Source of the DNA: Symsagittifera roscoffensis
Taxonomy: Eukaryota; Xenacoelomorpha; Acoela; Convolutidae
DNA length: 64,000 nucleotides
Direction of reading: 5' to 3'
NCBI RefSeq assembly: GCF_963678635.1
Contig: NC_087062.1
Location: 560,001 to 624,000, forward strand
Positions 56,548 through 64,000 of this stretch are shown here, piece by piece. The notes below the pieces were generated by a model that was not told where the DNA came from, did no database searches, and saw only the letters and a program-made list of their open reading frames with translations. Each line of letters starts with the position of its first letter. Position 1 is the stretch's first letter. Position numbers and translations under genes: made by a program.

Positions 56548-59227
56548 CACCCTGAGTTTTGTAAGCGCCTCTAGCTGCTTCAGTTGCGTATGTAACGCGC
56601 TGTGTTCGCGCACCTGATGGTTTCCCTTTTTGTTAATGGGTTAGAACTAAGTCGATGCCATTCTTCAGACTATAAGCAGCAGTATAGCAAAGCTCAAAGC
56701 ATATATGATTTTCATGATTTCTAATGTTTAAAAAATTCCGAGTTACTCGATTTCGAAAAGCAAGAAGGTCTGACACGGAATGGAGAAAACTTTGCAAAAC
56801 TCAGCCACCACCCGCCAACTCATTACCTGTTCCATGTCAGGGGTTGCATAAATGTCAGTCCGCTCCTCGGAATTTATAAAACTAGAATCGACTACTGCTC
56901 TGGGTCTTTTGCCTCGCATGAAATTTTTTTGTCTTGCATGAATCTTTTCTTTCTTGTATAAATTGGAAAAGCTAAATCGGTTAATCATTAATCACTATTT
57001 GGTCTCCCTAATCTTTAAAATTTTCAGAAAACCCACAAAAGCACTTTTTTGACGACGGTAGCTCTCATAACAGGTACACGATGAAATGCTAATAATTTGG
57101 TTGCCAAACTCAATGCCAAAACTCAAATTAAACTCAATATCCACGCCCAATTGTTCTTGTTGTGTTGCTATTGGTCGAAACAGTTTGATAAAAAACGTTT
57201 TATGCAAATTAACTGAGGATGATAAAACTGGAAAAAAAATGAATGGATCAAGTTACAAAGGCACTCAATGGAGTTGAAATTCGTTTAATTATTTTTTAGT
57301 TTCTCAATTTTAGAGTTTACGTCAAAAGAAACAGAATAATTCGAAAAAACAAAACTAAATTGAGCATGGCATAATACTTGTAGTGAGCATTTGCTCAAAA
57401 AAATTATCCATAGAGAGCAATATTTTGGATGAACACTAATTTATTTGCTGAAAATGTAAAAAAACGTATTTAATTTTAGATAAACTTGGCAACACCACTC
57501 AATTATTGTTATATTTTTTCCAAAATAATTTTTTCCATGATAGACCCTTACAACACTAGGTCGGTTAGAAGAAATATATAAAAAATAATTGAGGTTCAAG
57601 TATACAGAAAGGTAATCAGCTGCCATTTGTTTCACTATAATCATCTCATTTTCTTGAATAACCAAAGAAAACTATTGAAAAATTTTCAAAACTATTAGAA
57701 GTACTTTCTTTGTTGACTTGCAATGTTGATCTCCGAGAATGAATGTGTTACGGGCTCTGAGCACTTGTTAAATACTGCCTACCTCTGTAAGCAATTTGAG
57801 TGGTCGGAAGACTACACTTGTCGTTGCAACAAAAAGTTGAAAATTGGCATATGATGAGGTTTTTTCACAAAAACAAGTCTGTATCGCTTGTATGGTGAGA
57901 CTGAACATAGTCGTGAGACATCAAAAAGCAACTCTCAACCAATTAGTCATCTTTGTATATTTCTTTTAGGCCATGGGAACTCAAGTTTGAGAGATAAAAT
58001 TACAGAAGGTTTTCGAGTCTTAGAATTTTGGTCGTTTTTTCTTTAAATAGGTGTCCAACAACGTTTTATAATATGTTTTATGATTTTTCATTTTACTAGC
58101 AGCTTGATAAGAACGAAATTAAGATGCAAATAGATGAAACATAAATGAAAGCTACCAAAATTTTTACAACTCAACCTCAAACTCAAAAATAATTATGATC
58201 TAAGTAGTCTTGCCTTTTATCTAAAGTGGTTAGCTTCCGCTTCTTCTAGGTCGCTCGACATTAAAGAGGGATCACAATATTTTTGTGATTAATCACAGTA
58301 GCCACATGAGTGGCTGTGAAGTTGAGCAACCTCGTTTATCACGCCATGTTGACACTGCAGGAGACGGGTCAGCTTTTGCGGTATCTTTTGGTGACTCAAT
58401 CTGCTGTATTCTCCAAAAACTATTGAAAAATTCAAAATTCATTGCAGTATTGTATCTGATTGTCAATAATAGGAGTAATATCACAATTCTATAAGTACAG
58501 AATTATTTTTCGTTGAACTTGACTTGGTAAAGTTGAATTATCAATCTGAACTGCACTAGGTTCTTCAAGGTATGTGTACACTCTAGAGTTTGAAAAAAAC
58601 TCATTTTTTAAATTGCAATCTTCGTTTTTCTGTGTCATCTTTTTGAAAGACAATCGAAGGAATTTTGAAAAAAGTTTCGGAATCAAGCTGTGATTCGTAA
58701 AATTCATTCATCAGGAGAAAAACTTTTTCCTTGGTGAATTTTTGCAACAAAACCACACTAGACAATTTTTATAAAGAGGTTTTTCGTAATTAGAAAAATT
58801 GGTCAGAATAAAACAAGGCTTTTCAAAACATAATTTTGCAGAAAACATCAAATATAACGCGGAAAGGAAAGAAAGTGAAATAAAGTGAATAATTGAGCCA
58901 GAGAAAAAAGCAAGGATTGGTCTTCTAATTTCTAGATCACAGATAGTTTCTTGTGAGTTTACTAACGGAGGGCAGGTAAGCTATTTATGTTTCATTGCAT
59001 ACCTATTTAGATCTCATTTAAAAACTCAATTTTTTAACCGTTGCTTATGCTCAAAATATTTATCTATTTGACCCCAATCTCAACCAAATTTAATTGCGCA
59101 TTGAAAATAAAGTGTGCATTTTTTAAAATTTGTACAACGCTTGGTGTTGGAAACCTAACTATTCAATTGAAACAATTTCTTTTTGTTCAATTTTGAAAAT
59201 AAGTTACTCTGAAACCTACTCGTTACA
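56548..59227. other. No gene seen
   Basis: AT-rich flank of the PolB element. Open stretches such as 58285-58494 and 56743-56988 have no recognisable domain or splice context. Confidence 0.5.
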
Positions 59228-59629
59228 ATGAATGAAACAGAATCAAACACCAGGGCAACTGCAGATAAAGAACTTGGTAAGGGATGTTTCGAGATTTTGG
59301 AAAACAGTAAAAATTTAGTGCGTGCTTCATTGGAAACATATGACGAAACAAAGCTATATAAGTTCTTGAACTTTTCTTAAAAAAGCAACCGAAGACGTTG
59401 AATTCGAATGTGTCCATGGATTTGCCTTAACCAGCGAAGAATTTTCAAAAAAGTAAAATCGGGAAAACCAATGAGAGAAGCTATTTTTAAAGTAGTGCTG
59501 CCTGATTATTCCCAGGAACCCACAAGATTGTTTCATAAACGTCCCATTGTTTTAAGAGTTGGAGGATTTAAATGTGGCAAAAAACTTTCAATTGTGAAAC
59601 TTAGTGTTGAAGAGAAAGTTAATTTTTGA
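59228..59629 (+). pseudogene. Unrecognised gene fragment 1 of a local family
   Basis: The ATG at 59228 opens 50 codons (ETYDETKLYKFLNFS, then stop). The reading shifts one frame (VEFECVHGFALTSEEFSKK) and shifts again into a stretch ending SGKPMREAIFKVVLPDYSQE, RLFHKRPIVLRVGGF and IVKLSVEEKVNF (stop near 59629). Each piece takes over where the other stops, so this is one gene with two indels. A following TTTTTTTACACAG resembles a splice acceptor. No family recognised. Confidence 0.5.
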
Positions 59630-59832
59630 TCGTTATTTTACATTTTAATTTTTTTACACAGAGTTTGGAAGACACAATTTGGACTGTCAATATGAGAATT
59701 ATTCAAGAAATTTCCAACAACCTAATCACTCAGATTTCAGTTTTCAGATTTCAGTTTTCTTTAGTTGCATATTTGGAATTTATTCAAACTTCAGCCAGTC
59801 TTATTCAACGATTCATCAACCAATGCTTCTAG

Positions 59833-60126
59833 TTGAGAGATGCCATATTCAAACTTGTACTGCCTGATTATTCTCAAAAACTTCAACCAAATTTCAGGTT
59901 TACTATTTCTGAAAAATTTCCAACCTATCCAATTTTTAAAAATATAGTTTTAGAAAGCCACTATAAATCTGAAGACTATTTTTATCATAGGAAAATGATG
60001 AAAAAAACCGATTACCATATCTTGAATTGTAGATTCAGAGGAACAAAAAAAAACAAATTATTTCCTGAAAAACGGTTTAGTGATTTTTGCATTTTACTTC
60101 TTTCAAATACTTATTTCCCATGCTAA
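59833..60126 (+). pseudogene. Unrecognised gene fragment 2 (MRDAIFKLVLPDYSQK)
   Basis: 97 codons opening with a close variant of the AIFKVVLPDYSQ segment of fragment 1, about 350 bp downstream. The rest is basic (YHRKMMKKTDYH) and has no partner in fragment 1. The upstream TTATTCAACGATTCA is repeated at 61,250. Confidence 0.4.
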
Positions 60127-60490
60127 AGATGTTAAAGAAAACGTTGATTTACGGGATAAACTTCAGCTATCTCTCATTTATTCATAACAACTTGTTGCAG
60201 CCAATCTCGATTTGTTAATTTTCAGCGTAATTAAGAAGCGTTTACTCAATTTTTTGCTTTCTGCAGCATCAACAATAAACATATTCACAAAACTTCAATA
60301 CCAGCAAAAAAATTCATGCTGTATGGGGGCAAAAACGAATTGGTTTTACAGTTACGCTTGCTTGATCGTCGACGTCAAACAAATTGGTGACAAAAATCGG
60401 TTATAGTTTTAAAGAAAATTACGGAAAGCAGACTAGTTCAAGCAGATGACCTAAATGCAGAAACAATGAGAAGAGTTTAAAATTTAAATA

Positions 60491-60616
60491 ATGGATCCCA
60501 TTTGGTGGTTTTTCTGTAAAATTCCGGACATTATGATTAGTGGATATGGTAAGAGTGATGTAGATAAGAATGTTTTAGTTGTGAAACTTAGTGTTGAAGA
60601 GAAAGTTAAGTTTTGA
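60491..60616 (+). pseudogene. Unrecognised gene fragment 3 (ends VVKLSVEEKVKF)
   Basis: An ATG-started 41-codon stretch (MDPIWWFFCKIPDIM start) ends in the same KLSVEEKV(N/K)F plus stop as fragment 1. The same downstream TTTTTTTTACAGAGTTTGG(T/A)AGACA follows. It is too short for the main ORF list but clearly homologous. Confidence 0.45.
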
Positions 60617-61104
60617 TCGATATCTTACATTTTAATTTTTTTTTACAGAGTTTGGTAGACAAGATTTCCACTGTCGATTTCAGATTTATTCAAAAAATTT
60701 CCTTCAAAAAATTTCAAAAAACTTCCAAAAATTTCCTATTCAATCAGTATCCAGATTTCAGTTTTTTGTAGTTGCATGTTTGTACTTGGATGCTCTTATT
60801 TATTTCGATTTTTTCGAAAAAGGGACAAGGTGGAGGTTTAAATGGAATATACAAATCATAGTATGACAAAAAATTAAAGCGTTTTAAATTTCTTAGATTA
60901 CATGCTATATTGCATGACGCAACAATATGTTTGCAAGAAAACCTCATCGGACTTGAGTGAACAAATGTTTTGTTTTTTCGAATAAAAAAATTCTTACCTA
61001 GGTCACATGTCTGGTATTGAGTTTTGATTATTTCCTAAAACACTCAAAGCAAAGTTGTTTCATTTGCCATAATGTTGATTGAAAATCGAAATCACGAGAA
61101 TGGA

Positions 61105-61803
61105 AACACAAAAGATTGTTTCATAACCGTCCCATTGTTATAAGTTTTGAGGGGCTTACGACTGGCAAGAAACCTTTCATCAAAAAGGATCGTTCTGATT
61201 GCTATGCTAGTACATTTGATATATTTAATTTAGTTTTTTTCAGCCTTGTGTTATTCAACGATTCAACAATGGAAAAAAAAATTCGCCAATTGGGTGTCTC
61301 ATATTCTGAACGGGCTACGCTTAGACAAAGGTGTTTACCCTTACTCTTATTTGGATAAAATTTCAGACAGCATTCGTTCGATGAACCCAAACTCCAACCA
61401 ATTTTTTTGCTAAAGGAGCACAGAAATCTTTTCTAATGATGAATTTTTTGTAACTGCTCACGACCAATTTGGAGGATATTTGGCTGCCCGAAGATTGGGT
61501 CAAAAAGGCAAGTTTGCAAACTACATTCTCAATTCCATCCCTCGCATCATTGATTGCAACATTGCACACAAACAAAATCCAAAGAGTTTTCCGATTGGAT
61601 AAAAAATTAAATGTCATATGATGCGAAAAACATGGTCATCAAACTTAATTGTTTATGCTTTAATGACCAATCAAAAATCTGAATACTTTTCAACGCTATT
61701 TTTAGTAGTTAAGGAACCTAAGAGGACACGGATACGGATTCGAGCAGGAGCAAACTTTACTAATGTTTATTATACCTTCGACCCATTCCTCTATCATAAT
61801 TAG
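61105..61803 (+). pseudogene. Unrecognised gene fragment 4, longer version
   Basis: It begins with RLFHNRPIVISFEGL, the counterpart of RLFHKRPIVLRVGGF in fragment 1. A TTTTTTTTCAG acceptor-like site near 61,240 precedes MEKKIRQLGVSYSERATLRQ. After a frame change, the frame from about 61,414 reads QFGGYLAARRLGQKGKFANY, then IDCNIAHKQNPKSFPIG, a TAA at 61600-61602, and WSSNLIVYAL through RIRAGANFTNVYYTFDPF to a TAG at 61801-61803. It is protein-like throughout with one stop. No family recognised. Confidence 0.45.
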
Positions 61804-64000
61804 GGGTTTACTGCCATTCAGTTCCAGCTGGAAATGCAATTACAGAGTTTGTATAACAATCTCAATATTGCATGTGACTAGTACAAATGCATATACGCGT
61901 ATAAGTTGTTTGGTTCAATTAGGGCAAAGAAACTATAATGCCAACATATACTTCTTTCTTTCGCAATCGGATTGAAATTTTTCAGATCAATTTGCTAATA
62001 TTGAGCATGACAAAAAGCTTAAGCACATCCGGGCTAATTTTTTTTTGCTTGCAATTTTCTTCAAACAATGAAAAAATTATATTTTCAGTTTCTGTTTTTG
62101 AGATCGAATACGTTTCCTATTGTTTTGTTCAAAAAATATTATAAAGATTGTTCTAGAGATTTTTCTTGAGTGCTTTTGTCTCAGCTGAAAAAAAATTTGA
62201 AAAATTTAGAAATTTTCAAAAGCAAGGTTCACAATAAGCATGTAGAAGTCCAAATATTAACGATTGCATGGCTGAAAAAACCGCAGTCCTAACGAAAAAA
62301 TTTTTAAATGAGAAATCCACTCATTCAAGTTACTAGTCTGACTACCCAGTTGTTCCAAAATCTAAAGAAAAAACCCTTACCTATCGGAAACCTTGTGCAA
62401 AAACTGAGTGTTTTTTAATTGAAAATACGATCAAATTTAGTTGCCAGTTTTCTGATTCCATTGTGTTTTAGTGTGAAGAGAAGGTAACAATGTACAAGCC
62501 TAAGATTATAGCAATTTTTTAAAAGTACAAAGGAAATGTTGAATTCAAATTTCAAAATCCATGCTCATGAGTTCCCGTTAGTTTTAGTAACCATGTCAGT
62601 TGATAACAGTATTTAATAATTGATAACCTTATAATGTATTCAAATTTTAGATTAGCAAATCAGCAGAAAATTCTTCTGATAGAAAACTATATAGGAAGTA
62701 TTGTACACTAAATGATTACAATTTCAACGGTTTGGAAATTGAGCAATCAATTTTTTGGTTCTAAAGTTTAAAATCTGAAACACACATCAATTTTCAGTTA
62801 TAACTCAATTGATCAATTGTTGTATACAAATCAAGCTTAATAAAACGGCTTAGTAAAAATTCCATCATTCAGAACACTATGCTTGAAAAAAAGTGTAATC
62901 AATTTTTTTTTATTTTGTTCTTGAGTTTTGACTTGATTTTGACTTGAGTCAAAATCCAAAATGAATGCCTTCATATAGTTTTTTCGTTTCAAATAAATTT
63001 TTTATACTGTTGAAGAGGATTATCAATGTTTCGGTTGGAAAGTTTCAAAGCCTTTTTCAATGTATCGTCAAACTCATTGTAGGCACAGCGCTTTTATGTC
63101 GTTTAAACTAACCATCTCCGCTACATCACTTCACTCCACTTTAAAAATTCCAAGAGTTTTACTGTGGAACGTATGATGTTGATCGGAACAAATACGACGT
63201 AGGAAGATAAACACATCGTCTAGCAGATAACCAGTTTGACTAGAATTAGCTTGTATTCAACTAGATTAAGTTTATTTTGCTTCAACTGTCTTACTTTCAA
63301 AAAAAAACAGATCGTGTTAACGCTAAAGCCTTCGCTTTTGTATCGATTTCAATAGTTCGGTTGGTAAGATGTCGTAAACAGCTTTCACAAAATCGTAGTA
63401 CGACTCATCGAGGTCATTCTGCACTATTTGCTATCGTATTATTAAGAAATATTGAGCATGAAATCATGGACACAAAATTTGCTCATCGTTGAAAAATTTT
63501 CAATCTCGGCCACTTTTGCGTCATCACATTTGATATGACTCATCTGGGTATCTTTTTTTAATTGCTATCCCAGTTTAAATTGTTTAAATGAATTTTTGCA
63601 CAAGGTTTCTTCTTGACAAGGGCAAAAATGAAAATAACACCCATTGCTTCAAAAACAATCTCGCAATGGTTGCAATAACCATCAACACTGAAGCAATCAA
63701 TTTTTTTCTGTTTTCCTGTAAAGTAGTAGCTCTCAGTTTAATATTCAGGTCTGGTTGCTTGAAATTATGACATGATCATATTTTCAAAAGTACGAACTTG
63801 AATTTGCCTTGCATTGAATTTTTGAAGTTCTTCATTGTAGTCGCATCTCGTATATAAGCATGTGGGCATACCGCGGCACATGGAATAAGGATAGAGTTGA
63901 TTAGCATCATTAGCAACGATTGATTTAAACAAGTTGTTTGTTTTTCGAATGAACGTTTCGTTTGCTACTGCTGTCCTTGTAAAAAAAATTGACAGACCAC
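61804..64000. other. No gene seen
   Basis: AT-rich DNA. Short open stretches (61938-62144, 63277-63492) have no recognisable features. Confidence 0.5.

Overview
The window looks like AT-rich chromosomal DNA of an invertebrate animal, mostly repeats and broken mobile elements. The evidence is eukaryotic: spliced coding exons with good GT/AG sites (the MACPF gene), Ty3/gypsy and BEL/Pao retroelements, a hAT-type MITE with an 8-bp target duplication, and a Polinton/Maverick-type DNA polymerase element. Element types and an AIG1 GTPase next to a MACPF protein would suit an aquatic invertebrate such as a cnidarian or crustacean. I cannot fix the clade from sequence alone. A run of 200 N (27,669-27,868) is a scaffold gap, so distances across it are nominal.

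Layout. 1-9.4 kb: a decayed Ty3/gypsy element (gag, RT, RNase H, integrase, a macro-like 3' domain, one LTR), with a 932-bp tandem triplication in pol. 9.46-11.98 kb: coiled-coil and SGNH-hydrolase-like ORFs directly after that LTR, probably the 5' half of a second, tandemly joined copy, cut off at a CCTGCTG microsatellite. 12-22.3 kb: no genes; a minisatellite, a 5.5-kb large inverted repeat, a smaller fold-back and a 416-bp hAT MITE. 22.9-24.9 kb: a MACPF gene with a very long charged helix (minus strand). 26.6-27.7 kb: an unrecognised broken coding region with unusual composition. 27.9-30.3 kb: a duplicated 1-kb segment. 31.9-32.9 kb: an AIG1/GIMAP-type GTPase with one nonsense codon. 33.2-38.8 kb: a decayed BEL/Pao element (minus strand).

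40.69-56.55 kb is the most interesting part. It is a 15.9-kb element with about 520-bp terminal inverted repeats, a protein-primed-type family B DNA polymerase gene (N-terminal zinc fingers, exonuclease, restriction-endonuclease-like insert and palm motifs, now broken), three unrecognised small genes, a 3.3-kb array of three ~1.05-kb repeats and two intergenic promoter-like regions with the same architecture (CArG box, TGCGTAGG, TATA box). I see no integrase, packaging ATPase, protease or capsid gene. It is either an internally reduced Polinton/adintovirus-like provirus or a little-known PolB transposon lineage. 57-64 kb is gene-poor, apart from repeated fragments of an unrecognised gene family at 59.2-61.8 kb.

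Nothing here forms one working pathway. The likely host genes are the MACPF gene and the AIG1 GTPase; the rest is the history of several mobile elements.
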